Positions 17,972 through 27,481 of a stretch of 64,000 bases of DNA are shown piece by piece (within the stretch, counting starts at the first letter, position 1; each line of letters begins with the position of its first letter). A model generated the notes under the pieces. It was not told the DNA's origin, searched no databases, and saw only the letters and a list, made by a program, of their open reading frames with translations. Where the stretch lies: contig JAVJUS010000129.1 of assembly GCA_040220455.1 (NCBI GenBank), forward strand, positions 1 to 64,000, written 5' to 3'. This stretch comes from JAVJUS01 sp040220455 (GTDB taxonomy: Bacteria; Pseudomonadota; Alphaproteobacteria; DSM-16000; Inquilinaceae). Position numbers and translations under genes: made by a program.

Positions 17972-18898
17972 ATGCCCGGTTACCGCCCATCGCGGCGACC
18001 GTTTCCGCCGCCGCGCGCCCGCCTGTCCCGGCGCGCGGCCATCCGCAGGGCGGCCGGCTCCCTCGCGGCGCTGGCCGTGGCGCCCGTGTCGCTGACCGCC
18101 TGCGCGCCGGTCGCGCTGCTGGACGCCGTCGATCCGGCGAGCGGGCCGGTCGAGCGGGCCATCGCCTATGGCGACCATCCACGTCAGCGGCTCGATCTGC
18201 ATCGCCCGGCCGAGGGTGGCGCGCCGCCGACGGCGGTCGCCGTCTGGTTCTACGGCGGCAGCTGGCGCAACGGCGAGCGCGGGCACTACGACTTCGCCGC
18301 CCGCCGGCTCGCCGACGCCGGCGCGGCGACCATCGTGCCGGACTACCGGCTCTATCCGGAGGTCACCTATCCGGCGTTCCTGGAGGACGGGGCGGCGGCC
18401 GTTGCCTGGGCGGTCGACCGGTTGGGCGCCGGCCGGCCGGGCGGGGCGCCGCTGATCCTGGCCGGGCATTCGGCCGGTGCCTACATCGCGGCGATGCTCG
18501 CCCTCGACCCGCGCTGGCTCGACGCCGCCGGGCCGGGCAGGGGCGTTGTCGACGGCTGGATCGGCCTGTCCGGACCTTATGACTTCTATCCGTTCGAAAC
18601 GCGGATCACCCGCGCGGTCTTCGCCGGCCTCGAAGAGCCGCGCGAGAGCCAGCCGATCACCCATGCCGGGCCGGGCGCGCCGCCCTGCCTGCTGGTCACC
18701 GGCGAATCGGACGGCACCGTGCTGCCGCGCAACACCCGCCGCCTTGCCGAAGCCTTGCGGGCGGCGGGCGCGCCGGTCGAGGTGGTGACGGTGCCGGGCG
18801 GCCATGCCACGACGCTCAAGGCGCTCTCCCGGCCCTTTGCCGACGCGCGCGTGATCGACCCGGTGACCCGCTTCATCGCGGGGCGCGCCTCCGTGTAA
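17972..18898 (+). CDS. Alpha/beta hydrolase (carboxylesterase type), putative lipoprotein
   Basis: 308-residue esterase/lipase of the hormone-sensitive-lipase-like branch. The N terminus is Arg-rich (LSRRAAIRRAAG) then hydrophobic and ends LTACAP, which reads as a Tat signal with lipobox Cys near 44, so the enzyme is probably anchored in the periplasm. The oxyanion motif is FYGGSW (a variant of HGGG), the nucleophile elbow GHSAGA with Ser near 168, a likely acid in ESDGTV and the His in GGHATT. Start ATG at 17972. It is followed by a HIT gene in the same direction. Confidence 0.85.
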   Translation: MPGYRPSRRPFPPPRARLSRRAAIRRAAGSLAALAVAPVSLTACAPVALLDAVDPASGPVERAIAYGDHPRQRLDLHRPAEGGAPPTAVAVWFYGGSWRNGERGHYDFAARRLADAGAATIVPDYRLYPEVTYPAFLEDGAAAVAWAVDRLGAGRPGGAPLILAGHSAGAYIAAMLALDPRWLDAAGPGRGVVDGWIGLSGPYDFYPFETRITRAVFAGLEEPRESQPITHAGPGAPPCLLVTGESDGTVLPRNTRRLAEALRAAGAPVEVVTVPGGHATTLKALSRPFADARVIDPVTRFIAGRASV

Positions 18899-18948
18899 GC
18901 TGCGGGGCGGCCGGCTGCGCGCCGCGACGCCGGAGGAGGATCCCGCCC

Positions 18949-19353
18949 ATGTTCGCGCTCGACCCCCGGATCGAGGCCGACAGCCATCCTCTGGCCGACC
19001 TGACGCTGAGCGCGTTGCGCCTCAAGCGCGACGTCCGCGCGCCCTGGTGCCTGCTGATCCCGCGCCGGGCCGGGATCACCGAACTCCATCACCTGGAGCC
19101 CGCCGACCGCGCCGCGCTGATGGAGGAGATCGCGCGCGTCTCCACGGCGATCGAGACCGCCTTTGCGGTCGACAAGATCAATGTCGCTGCGCTGGGCAAC
19201 GTGGTCGCCCAGCTTCACGTCCACGTCGTCGGGCGCCGGCGCGACGACTTCGCCTGGCCCGGCCCGACCATGGGGGTCGCGGGCGCCGTCGACTACGACG
19301 AAGAGGCGCTGGCCTCGGCGCGCTCGGCCCTGTCCGGCGCCCTCGGGCTCTGA
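18949..19353 (+). CDS. HIT-family nucleotide hydrolase
   Basis: 134-residue member of the histidine-triad superfamily, which cleaves dinucleoside polyphosphates or nucleotide phosphoramidates. The triad reads QLHVHVV, so the first His of the usual H-x-H-x-H is Gln while the central catalytic His is kept; this variant is common in bacterial Ap4A-hydrolase-like HIT proteins. Other motifs are PWCLLIPRRAGITELHHL and DKINVAALGNVV. Ribosome site GGAGGA lies before the ATG at 18949. Confidence 0.88.
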   Translation: MFALDPRIEADSHPLADLTLSALRLKRDVRAPWCLLIPRRAGITELHHLEPADRAALMEEIARVSTAIETAFAVDKINVAALGNVVAQLHVHVVGRRRDDFAWPGPTMGVAGAVDYDEEALASARSALSGALGL

Positions 19354-19372
19354 CAGGCGGCCGACGGCGCCA

Positions 19373-20179
19373 TCAGGACGCCGCGTCGAAGACCTGCGGG
19401 TAGGGGTAGTCGACACCCAGCAGCCGGCGCAGAGTCGGTGTCGCGCGGGCGACCACGTCGGGCCCGACGCTGCGGAGCTGGTCTTCCATCGGCTTGACGA
19501 ACTTGGGCAGGAACTGGCCCAGCAGGCCGACGCGTACGCCGTCGGTCTTGTTCTCGCCGGAGCCGTGCCAGAGCAGCCCTGTCATCAGCATCACCGATCC
19601 CGCCTTGCCCGTGGTCTGGACCTTGAGGCGGTCGAACTCGCCCGGATCGGGCCAGGCGCAGCGGCGCTGGGTGCCCGGCGCGACCCAGGTGGCGCCGTTC
19701 TCCGCGGTGAAGTCGTCGAGCATGACCGTCACCTGGCAGTTCATGAAGAAGCTGCCGTCGATGCCCATCGGGAAGGTCTCGGCCTCGTAGAGGTCCCAGT
19801 AGGGGTAGTCGAGATGCGGGATCTGCGCCTGGCCGCCCGGATAGAGCGGCCGCGCGGCGTAGGAGCCGAGCTTGAGGTCGGAGCCCAGGATGCGCGAGAA
19901 GATCGCCAGGATCGTCGGCTCCTGGACCATCTCCTCGAAGACGCGGCCCTTGGCGATCAGGTTCCAGACATGCTCCTGGCCGCTGAGCACCGTGTCGGCT
20001 TCCGATCGCGCCTTGGCGCCGCGGTCGATGCCCTCGCCCCCGATCCCCGCGAGCTCGGAGATCCGGGCGCGGGCGGCGGCGATCGTGGCGTCGTCGTACA
20101 GCCCCTCGATGACGATGAAGCCTTGACCGTCGGTCAGTTCGTGGACCGCCTTCTCGACGATGTCGGACATGGTCGGCAT
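19373..20179 (-). CDS. Phytanoyl-CoA dioxygenase (PhyH) family protein
   Basis: 268-residue Fe(II)/2-oxoglutarate-dependent oxygenase of the PhyH family. The iron-binding facial triad is visible as PHLDYP (His and Asp) and LLWHGSGEN (distal His). It would hydroxylate a small molecule; the substrate cannot be named. Two start codons are in frame, ATG 20179 (GAGGGGGAA immediately before) and ATG 20170. It converges with the HIT gene and diverges from the RNA helicase gene. Confidence 0.85.
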   Translation of the reverse strand: MPTMSDIVEKAVHELTDGQGFIVIEGLYDDATIAAARARISELAGIGGEGIDRGAKARSEADTVLSGQEHVWNLIAKGRVFEEMVQEPTILAIFSRILGSDLKLGSYAARPLYPGGQAQIPHLDYPYWDLYEAETFPMGIDGSFFMNCQVTVMLDDFTAENGATWVAPGTQRRCAWPDPGEFDRLKVQTTGKAGSVMLMTGLLWHGSGENKTDGVRVGLLGQFLPKFVKPMEDQLRSVGPDVVARATPTLRRLLGVDYPYPQVFDAAS

Positions 20180-20531
20180 TTCCCCCTCTCGAGCGTCGTC
20201 GCGCGCCTTGCCTGCGTGCGTGTTCGGGCCCCAGAATGCCGCCCCCGGGCGCGGAAAGCGAGCCCCGGGCGCGCGGGCGGGCGCCCGCGGCGCGGAAATC
20301 CGCGGCCTCCGCGCAGTCGGTGCTTGACATTCGACGAGCGCGGGTGCATCTCCCCTCCAGTCTCTCGCGATCGCGCGCTGCGCCGCCGGCAAGCCGGAAG
20401 GCGCTCCGTCGTGGGGGCCTTTCCCAGAACAGCGACGCCACCCGACGCGCGTGGGTGGCTGCGATGCCCCGGTCGATGGTGCCGGCACGAACTGTGCCCT
20501 ACCGTGGCCGGCGCTGAAGGATGTCTACTTC
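20180..20531. other. 352-bp divergent promoter/leader region
   Basis: Separates the PhyH-type gene (minus) from the DEAD-box helicase (plus). A TTGACA lies at 20324-20329 in the plus direction without a clear -10 partner. A 5-codon ORF (ATG 20521, stop TGA overlapping the helicase start) sits directly before the TTG start. Otherwise nothing recognised. Confidence 0.4.
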
Positions 20532-21797
<1,266 letters not shown>

Positions 21798-21859
21798 CGG
21801 GGCGGGGCGAGCGCGGTCCCGGCATCGTCGGAAGCGTTCGTCGACGACGCGACCCGGCG

Positions 21860-22987
21860 TCAATGAATCACGCTGGCGTCGAAATCGGTCAGGAGTTCGC
21901 CGAGCTCGTCGGCATGGACCATCGGCGGCTCCGGTCGATGGTACTTCCACTTCCAGAAGGCCGTGGTGTGGGCGAGTCCGGCGATGATCGCGCCCAGCTC
22001 GTTGAACTGCGCGCTCGCGCCCGCCAGGAAGCAGCGGAATTCCTGCGGCCTCCGCATCTTCACCAGCTCGTAGTGATAGGCCTTGTTGTAGGCGTCGAGC
22101 CGGCGGTCGATCGTCGTGCTGGCCGTCTCCAGGCCGTCGATCACGCGCCGCACCAGGCCGTTGAGGGCCTGCTTCTCCTCGAGGTCCCGATAGCCGAAGA
22201 CCCGCACCTCCGACAGGCCGTCGCGCATCAGCCGGACGTCGCCGCGGATCGTCGTCGTCAGGTACTTGTAGTAGACGAAGCCCTTCCAGGCGAAGAGGGT
22301 GTCGGCGGCCTCCGACATGTCGATGTGCAGGGCGTCGATCAGCGGGCGGATGATCTCCGGATCACGGCCGTCCCACAGCCGGTCGATGATCGTGCGCGCC
22401 TTCGAGCTGCCGTTGGAGAAGCCGGAAAAGGCGAGTTCGGCGAGCGGCGTGAACTCCTCCATCACGAAGGCGCGGATGCGCTCCCACTCCCGCGGCGACA
22501 GGGAGAAATAGGCGTCGTCCGGCTCGTAGCCGAGGGTGCGCAGCCGCTCCTTGAGCAGGAACGGGTCGAGCGTCGGCAGCCAGTCGATGGCCTCCATGAG
22601 CTCGATGTCCCGGCGCGTGTTCTCGTCGATGTCGAAGATGTCGATGCCGAGGTGGTCCTTGAACACCTTCTCCAGGTGCTCTTGGCCCAGAAAGATCGAC
22701 TTCCCGCCGTCCTTCAGCGACATCCGGTTGTAGGGAAAGATCACCTTCGTCGCGTGGAAGCGCTTGTCCTCGAACAGGTCGCTCTCGCTGCCCTGTAGCC
22801 GGGCCTTGGTGACCAGGCAGTAGTTCAGCTCTTCGTTGCGGAAGAAGGGCCGATAGGCGCGCTCTGCGTCGTCCTCCAGGATCCGGCGGGTCAAGAGATT
22901 GAGGTTGAGCACACGCGAGGAAGACGCGGTGCGCTCCAACGCCATGAGGCTGCGGTATTCGGCTGGCTTCTGCGACATCTGCCCCAT
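21860..22987 (-). CDS. Unrecognised 375-residue protein
   Basis: I do not recognise the family. The protein is soluble-looking, without signal peptide or membrane helix, rich in charged residues and predicted mostly helical. Landmarks are ERAYRPFFRNEELNYCLVTKARLQG, FEDKRFHATKVIFPYN, LFAWKGFVYYKYL and CFLAGASAQFNELG. Codon use matches the chromosome, so it is a resident gene. The ATG at 22987 is used; an ATG at 22978 has the better-placed G-rich ribosome site. A perfect 8-bp inverted repeat lies 27 bp upstream, suggesting specific control. It converges with the helicase gene. Confidence 0.75.
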   Translation of the reverse strand: MGQMSQKPAEYRSLMALERTASSSRVLNLNLLTRRILEDDAERAYRPFFRNEELNYCLVTKARLQGSESDLFEDKRFHATKVIFPYNRMSLKDGGKSIFLGQEHLEKVFKDHLGIDIFDIDENTRRDIELMEAIDWLPTLDPFLLKERLRTLGYEPDDAYFSLSPREWERIRAFVMEEFTPLAELAFSGFSNGSSKARTIIDRLWDGRDPEIIRPLIDALHIDMSEAADTLFAWKGFVYYKYLTTTIRGDVRLMRDGLSEVRVFGYRDLEEKQALNGLVRRVIDGLETASTTIDRRLDAYNKAYHYELVKMRRPQEFRCFLAGASAQFNELGAIIAGLAHTTAFWKWKYHRPEPPMVHADELGELLTDFDASVIH

Positions 22988-23013
22988 CCCCCGACAAGAC
23001 GATGGCCGCCGGG

Positions 23014-23044
23014 ATAAACCGGGATTTCGTAAAATACGGTTTAT
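23014..23044. promoter_or_regulatory. Inverted repeat, candidate operator for the 375-residue gene
   Basis: ATAAACCG (23014-23021) and CGGTTTAT (23037-23044) are perfect reverse complements with a 15-base AT-rich spacer. It sits 27-57 bp before the minus-strand ATG at 22987, where a promoter would be expected. Confidence 0.5.
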
Positions 23045-23231
23045 TACCTAAGGGATTGGTCGAATTACTGGTCGATCGGCGGTCATGGCCGGGCGGTTCG
23101 GAGCCGTCAGGTGCGTCGATACGATGTCGATCGGGCTTTTTCCCTCACCCCGTTCGGCTGGGGCGGGGGCTTGGCAGGCCGGGTGTCGCGCGGCGATGAT
23201 GCGCACCGCTCTTCGCCCGGGAGGCCCGCTC

Positions 23232-23642
23232 ATGACCGTTTCGATCGCCCGCGTCCTCGCACGCCCGCGCATCGCCATCGCCGGCGTTCTGCTCGCCATC
23301 GCCGGATCGGGGCCCGCGGCCGGGCTCGTCGGGCCCGCCTCGGCGGCGGCGCAGGACGGGACGACCGTCGGCGCGCTGCTCGGTCAGTACGAACGGCTGC
23401 CGGAGGCGCATCCCGGGCGCGTCATCATCGAATCGGCCGTGGGCAACTACGCCCTCGGCATGGTCGACCACGCCCGCCGGCGCACCGCGGAGTGCGGCTA
23501 CTACGCGGAGACGGTGCTCTCGGCCGACGGCCTCTTCCTCGCCTGGCGCGACCAGGTGATCGGCGATCCGGAGGCCGCCGGGCTGGAGACCGAGTGGCGC
23601 CGGGCCGTCAGGCATTGGGTCGACGGCCGCTGCGCGCAGTGA
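23232..23642 (+). CDS. Small exported protein of unknown function
   Basis: 136 residues with an N-terminal signal peptide (hydrophobic about 14-38, cleavage near ASA-AA or AQD). The mature part of about 95 residues has the conserved-looking stretch RVIIESAVGNYALGMVDHARRRTAECGYYAE and two cysteines (CGYY and GRC near the end) that could form a disulfide. No family recognised. The start at 23232 has a GGGAGG ribosome site; a longer frame back to 23085 lacks one. It is followed by the EncFtn-like gene in the same direction. Confidence 0.65.
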   Translation: MTVSIARVLARPRIAIAGVLLAIAGSGPAAGLVGPASAAAQDGTTVGALLGQYERLPEAHPGRVIIESAVGNYALGMVDHARRRTAECGYYAETVLSADGLFLAWRDQVIGDPEAAGLETEWRRAVRHWVDGRCAQ

Positions 23643-23814
23643 GCCGGGCGCTGCGCCCAGTGAGACGGGTGGCCGGCCGCGACAGGGCGTTCCGCTTGGC
23701 GGGGCCGGGCGGCGCTGGTAGGAGGAAACCGGTCGGCACGGGGCTCCGGAGGACCGGGGCGGCCGCGCCGCTCGATCGCCGCCAACTTCACCGATTCGGA
23801 AAGGCATGCCACCC

Positions 23815-24111
23815 ATGGCCGGTTCCAGCGCCGATCTCCACGCCCCCCGCGAGCGTCTGTCCAAGAAGACCCTCGCCATGCACCAGGCCATCGTCTCCCT
23901 GATGGAGGAGCTCGAGGCCGTCGACTGGTACCGCCAGCGCGCCGACGACTGCGAGGACCCGGAGCTCGAGGCGATCCTGCTGCACAACATGCGCGAGGAG
24001 GTCGAGCACGCCATGATGACGCTGGAATGGCTGCGTCGGAATGACGAGACCTTCGCCGGGCACATGAAGGAATTCCTCTACACCGAGGGGCCGATCGCGG
24101 AGCACGAGTGA
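23815..24111 (+). CDS. EncFtn-type ferritin-like protein lacking encapsulin-targeting tail
   Basis: 98-residue helical protein closely resembling the encapsulated ferritin-like family (EncFtn), which oxidises iron at sites formed between subunits. Visible are IVSLMEELEAVDWYRQRADD, with the Glu and Trp-Tyr of the ferroxidase site, and HNMREEVEHAMMTLEWLRR, holding the E-x-x-H pair. In family members loaded into encapsulin nanocompartments the chain continues past TEGPI into a flexible linker and short targeting peptide. Here it ends at TEGPIAEHE. No shell gene is adjacent: the next gene is a convergent membrane protein. ATG 23815 is preferred because GGAAAGG lies 10 bases upstream; ATG 23806 is only 1 base from it. 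Confidence 0.82.
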   Translation: MAGSSADLHAPRERLSKKTLAMHQAIVSLMEELEAVDWYRQRADDCEDPELEAILLHNMREEVEHAMMTLEWLRRNDETFAGHMKEFLYTEGPIAEHE

Positions 24112-24145
24112 GGTCGCGGCCGACTTCGGGGCACCACGGCGCCGT

Positions 24146-24964
24146 TCATCCCCCGGGCGCGCCGGCCCCGTCCCCCGGGCGAATGGCCGAGCCGCGGGCG
24201 CGCGCCGGCGCTCCGCCGCGCCCTCGACGGCCGTCGGGCAGGGGCCGGAACGCGCAATGCGCGGCCACCCCGCCGGCCAGCGCCAGGGTGACCAGCTCGC
24301 CGCCCTCCTCGATCACCGCGCCCAGGCGGCGCAGGTCCATGGCGACCTTGAGCTGGACCATGTCGACCACGAAGGCGAAGAAGAAATAGGCCAGCGCGGG
24401 GATCAGCATGACCAGGCCGAGGCGGCGGTGCGGCGGGCTGCTCAGGCGCAGGGCGACCGCCAGCACGACCGACCAGACCGCCGCGTAGGCGAGCCATACG
24501 AGGTCCTTGCCCACCTGCTCGGGACGCAGGCGCCAGAAGCGCGGTGCGTCCACCATGGCGAAGAGGTGCAGCGCGATCCTGGTGTGGCCGCTGACGAGGC
24601 CGTCGACCAGTAGGAAGGCGAAGAGCAGGGCCCAGGCGGCGTGGATCGCCTCCCGGCTGCGCAGGGCGGCGACGGCGAGCAGCGTCGCGACCGTGGCGAA
24701 TTCGAACTGCTTGAACCGGTGGGCGGGCTGTCCGGCGTGAATCAGCGACAGCGCCGAGTCGGCGTCCCAGCCAGGGGCGAGCAGGGCGTTGGCCAGCGTG
24801 TCGGCCAGGATGAAGGCGCCCGCGACGGCGAGCATCGCGCCGCCGACCACGAGCGCCGGACGATCGTGAAGCACGGCGGCGAGGGTGTCGCCGAGGCGCG
24901 TGCCGGCTCGTCGGGCCTGGTCCGGCCTGGGCTGGGGCGTTCGGGCGCGGGGCATCTCGGGCAT
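24146..24964 (-). CDS. Multi-pass membrane protein of unknown function
   Basis: 272 residues with about six hydrophobic helices (about 36-58, 88-100, 107-125, 155-175, 183-205 and 225-240). The C-terminal tail is Arg/Gly-rich and cytoplasmic-looking. HLFAMVDAPRFWRLRPEQVGKDLVWLAY is the most distinctive segment. No catalytic motif or known family recognised. Its start (24964) faces the structured gap before ompA. Confidence 0.65.
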   Translation of the reverse strand: MPEMPRARTPQPRPDQARRAGTRLGDTLAAVLHDRPALVVGGAMLAVAGAFILADTLANALLAPGWDADSALSLIHAGQPAHRFKQFEFATVATLLAVAALRSREAIHAAWALLFAFLLVDGLVSGHTRIALHLFAMVDAPRFWRLRPEQVGKDLVWLAYAAVWSVVLAVALRLSSPPHRRLGLVMLIPALAYFFFAFVVDMVQLKVAMDLRRLGAVIEEGGELVTLALAGGVAAHCAFRPLPDGRRGRGGAPARARGSAIRPGDGAGAPGG

Positions 24965-25206
24965 GCGCGATCCGGCTTGTGCCGGCGCCGGTGGCGCAGG
25001 CGGACAGCGGTGCCGAGGCTGCCACCCGCGGGCCCGCCCGCCAATCGCGCCTCGGGGCTACGCCGGGGTGCCCGAGGGGGCAGGGCGCGGCGCAAAGGGG
25101 AACGCGCGGGCGGCCTCCCCCATTGTTCGACGGCGGCCGCCGATATGCCACGGTGCCGCGGAAAAACGCCCGAAAATCACGTCGAAGGGCGCATAGACCG
25201 TAGCGC

Positions 25207-25372
25207 AACGAATCGCCCGCATGGTATGCATCCCCCGAATGCGCGATTCGTTCGCGTACCGAAGGAACGCGATGCGGCCGTAAGGAATGTCCGTCGAAAC
25301 GGATATCGTCGCGACAGAACGGGACCGGGAGCCGGCGAATGGCCGGAAATCTCGGTGCTGCCCCGTTTTTTT
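25207..25372 (+). ncRNA. Candidate structured small RNA or leader ending in a terminator-like stem
   Basis: Within the 640-bp gene-free gap 24965-25604, four hairpins lie in a row: AACGAATCGC / GCGATTCGTT (25207-25216, 25243-25252, with an inner GCAT/ATGC extension), TCGCGT / ACGCGA (25252-25257, 25267-25272), TCCGT-CGAA-ACGGA (25290-25303), and AACGGG / CCCGTT (25318-25323, 25362-25367) enclosing CCGGC-GAATG-GCCGG. A run of seven T follows at 25366-25372. No ORF of note overlaps. It could be an independent small RNA, or an attenuator in a long ompA leader, since ompA starts 233 bp further on. No known RNA family was recognised; the first two stems overlap by one base, so alternative folds are possible. 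Confidence 0.4.
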
Positions 25373-25604
25373 CATGGACGAGCCCTTGCCCCGCCGCATC
25401 ATAGAAGTAAAGATCGGGCGCACGGGGCGGCGCGAAGACCGCCGCCGTCGCCCTTTTGTGCCCGGCCGCCCGGCCGCGCTTCCTGTTGCCGCGCCATCCG
25501 GACCGTGCCGGGTGTCGGGTACGGGGGCACGGACCCCGCCAGTCCCATCCCGGGGTTGAGCGCGGGCGGACCACCTGCCCGGTCGTCTTGGAGGAGTGAT
25601 AACA

Positions 25605-26165
25605 ATGAAGTCCAGTCTTTTTGCCACCGTCGGCCTCGCCGTCGGTCTCATGGCGGCGCCTGCGGCGTTCGCCCAGGATGAGATGATGCAGGAAGAAGTC
25701 TGCAACCCGGTGATCGACAGCACGACCGACACGGTCGTCAGCTCGAACGGCGAGGCCGTGGTCACCGGCAGCAGCTTCCCCTGCCCCGAGCCGGAGCCGA
25801 TGGCCGAGGAAGAGCCGGAGATGCCGGACACGATCGTCATCGCGGGTGACGTTGCGTTCGACTTCGACGAGGCCACCATCAAGCCCGAGTTCTACCCGAC
25901 CCTCGACGAGATCGTCGCCGAGCTGTCGCAGTTCCCGGAAGCCACGGTCGAGATCGTCGGTCACACCGACAGCGTCGGCTCCGATGCCTACAACCAGGGT
26001 CTCTCGGAGCGTCGCGCGCAGGCCGTCGCCCAGTACTTGGAGAATGGCGGCATTTCGCGCAGCAACATGATCGTCGAGGGCATGGGCGAGTCCCAGCCGA
26101 TCGCCACGAACGACACGCGGGAGGGCCGTGCCCAGAACCGCCGCGTGGAAATCACGGCGAGCTGA
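25605..26165 (+). CDS. OmpA-family outer-membrane/peptidoglycan-binding protein
   Basis: 186-residue exported protein. Signal peptide 1-22 (cleavage AFA-QD), an acidic linker rich in Glu and Pro (EPEPMAEEEPEMPD), then an OmpA C-terminal domain at about 78-184. That domain has FDFDEATIKPEFYPTLDEI, the peptidoglycan-binding VEIVGHTDSVGSDAYNQGLSERRA and the C-terminal NRRVEI. No Cys follows the signal, so it is not a Pal-type lipoprotein, and no beta-barrel precedes the domain. The ATG at 25605 has GGAGGAG 9 bases upstream. A strong terminator follows, so it is a single-gene unit. Confidence 0.9.
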   Translation: MKSSLFATVGLAVGLMAAPAAFAQDEMMQEEVCNPVIDSTTDTVVSSNGEAVVTGSSFPCPEPEPMAEEEPEMPDTIVIAGDVAFDFDEATIKPEFYPTLDEIVAELSQFPEATVEIVGHTDSVGSDAYNQGLSERRAQAVAQYLENGGISRSNMIVEGMGESQPIATNDTREGRAQNRRVEITAS

Positions 26166-26243
26166 CGCCGGTCGGGGCCGCGGCGCCCTTCGGGCGGGCC
26201 GCGGCGCCACCCGGCTTCCGCGATCTGGCGGAGGCACTCACGA

Positions 26244-26281
26244 CAACGGCCCCCGGGCGCCATGCCCGAGGGCCGTTGTTC
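26244..26281 (+). terminator. Rho-independent terminator after the OmpA-family gene
   Basis: Near-perfect 15-bp stem from CAACGGCC (26244) to GGCCGTTG (26278) with loop GCCAT, followed by TTCG. It lies 78 bp after the stop at 26165. Confidence 0.8.
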
Positions 26282-26292
26282 GTTTCGGAGAG

Positions 26293-26354
26293 GGCGCGGC
26301 CATCGCCGGGCGGTCGGAGCCTTGTCGGATTTCGGCCTACGGCCTGTATCCGAC
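26293..26354. repeat. 62-bp direct repeat, copy 1
   Basis: Identical over 62 bp to 26793-26854, exactly 500 bp away. It starts GGCGCGGCCATCGCC and ends CGGCCTGTATCCGAC. The last part (GTCGGATTTCGGCC...CCTGTATCCGAC) is itself palindromic. The 785-bp gap 26166-26950 holds no gene, only the ompA terminator, these repeats and repeat family A copy 3. Confidence 0.85.
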
Positions 26355-26517
26355 ATGCCGCGAACGGCGAGGCGGAGCGTAGCATCCATGATGCAGAGGT
26401 CGGCCGAGCGCAACGGGCGCGCCGGCTGCCGGTCGCACCACGAAGGCAGAGGCGACGCGAAGACGTCACGACGATGCAAGAAGAGCCCGCCCCTGGCAAA
26501 CGCTTCAGCAAGTAGAA

Positions 26518-26652
26518 CCCCTCTCCCCGAGGGAGAGGGAGGGACCCGCGGCCGCCAGGCCGTGGGAGGGTGAGGGGTTCCAGAAGGACGAGCATTGCCC
26601 CGCCGTCTGCAACCCCTCACCCTGTCCCTCTCCCGCCGGGAGAGGGGATGCG
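26518..26652. repeat. Palindromic intergenic repeat, family A, copy 3
   Basis: Same block order as copies 1 and 2, with CCCCTCTCCCCGAGGGAGAGG at its start and GGGAGAGGGGATGCGG at its end. It lies between the two copies of the 62-bp direct repeat. Confidence 0.85.
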
Positions 26653-26792
26653 GCTGGCGACCGTCGCGCTTTTATGCCAGTCGCCGAAACCTCTTCGCGC
26701 CCTCATTGCGGAGGCGGTGAGGACACAAAGGCAAGGGCGACGGTAAGGGCGACGATTTCGCAGGTCGGGAAGAGCGAAGCGAAACCCGACAC

Positions 26793-26854
26793 GGCGCGGC
26801 CATCGCCGGGCGGTCGGAGCCTTGTCGGATTTCGGCCTACGGCCTGTATCCGAC
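26793..26854. repeat. 62-bp direct repeat, copy 2
   Basis: Identical to 26293-26354. It is followed by GTCGGGAAGGGCG and GAAACCCGAC, a second small palindrome; a similar GTCGGGAAGAGCG...GAAACCCGAC lies just before it at about 26765-26791. Confidence 0.85.
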
Positions 26855-26950
26855 CTACCGAACGGCGAGGTCGGGAAGGGCGTGAGCGAAACCCGACGCC
26901 CCTCGGCCTTTGCCAGGCGCTCGCCGCGCTGACGGAAGGGAAACCCGGCT

Positions 26951-27481
26951 TCAGCAGGGACCGAGTTCGACGGCGCGAGAGCGTTCCGCCTCGCCGTCGG
27001 TGCCGTCGAGTTCGGCGACCAGGCTCTCCGACGGCTCGAGAACCTCCTTGGCGAGGCTCAGCCGGGTCGCCATGCTGCGGCCGAGCAGCGCGGCGTCGTC
27101 GTCGCTGAAATGGCGCCGGGCCTCGGTGAAGACGGCAGTCTCCTCCTGGTCCATATGGGCGCGCACGGTGGCGTCGAGCTCGCCCAGATGGGCGAACCAG
27201 GCTTCGTTGCCGATCGGCTCGGCATCCATCGCCTCGAGCAGCCCGTTGGCCAGGTTGTGGACGTGGACCGCCTGCATGGCCTCGAGATCGATGCCGTCGC
27301 AGTGCGTGAGCGAGGCATAGAACACCGCCTCCTCGACCCGGTGCTGGATCCAGAGATGGCGCTTCAGCCGGCCGAAGCCGTCGGCGAGCGCGGCGGTGTC
27401 GGTCTTCGGGGTATTGACGACCATGTCCAGGAGGCCACGCGCCTCGTCGTGGTCCTGCCGAATGGTCTCGTAGATGTCCAT
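26951..27481 (-). CDS. Hemerythrin HHE-domain protein
   Basis: 176-residue cytosolic four-helix protein with the iron-binding pattern of bacterial hemerythrin-like (HHE) proteins: IRQDHDEARGLL near residue 10, LWIQHRVEEAVFY with His-x3-Glu around 47, VHVHNLANGLLEAM around 73 and RAHMDQEETAVF around 110. Such proteins sense or bind oxygen, nitric oxide or iron; the precise job here is unknown. ATG at 27481. It faces the gor gene across a 357-bp gap. Confidence 0.88.
   Translation of the reverse strand: MDIYETIRQDHDEARGLLDMVVNTPKTDTAALADGFGRLKRHLWIQHRVEEAVFYASLTHCDGIDLEAMQAVHVHNLANGLLEAMDAEPIGNEAWFAHLGELDATVRAHMDQEETAVFTEARRHFSDDDAALLGRSMATRLSLAKEVLEPSESLVAELDGTDGEAERSRAVELGPC

Noticed and set aside
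20451..20531. ATG at 20451 as the start of the RNA helicase
   Set aside because: It adds 27 residues with no helicase similarity and no ribosome site; the TTG at 20532 has GAAGGA at proper spacing and begins at the family's normal start.
26293..26854. CRISPR-like direct repeats
   Set aside because: Only two copies, 62 bp long, 500 bp apart, with another repeat family between them.
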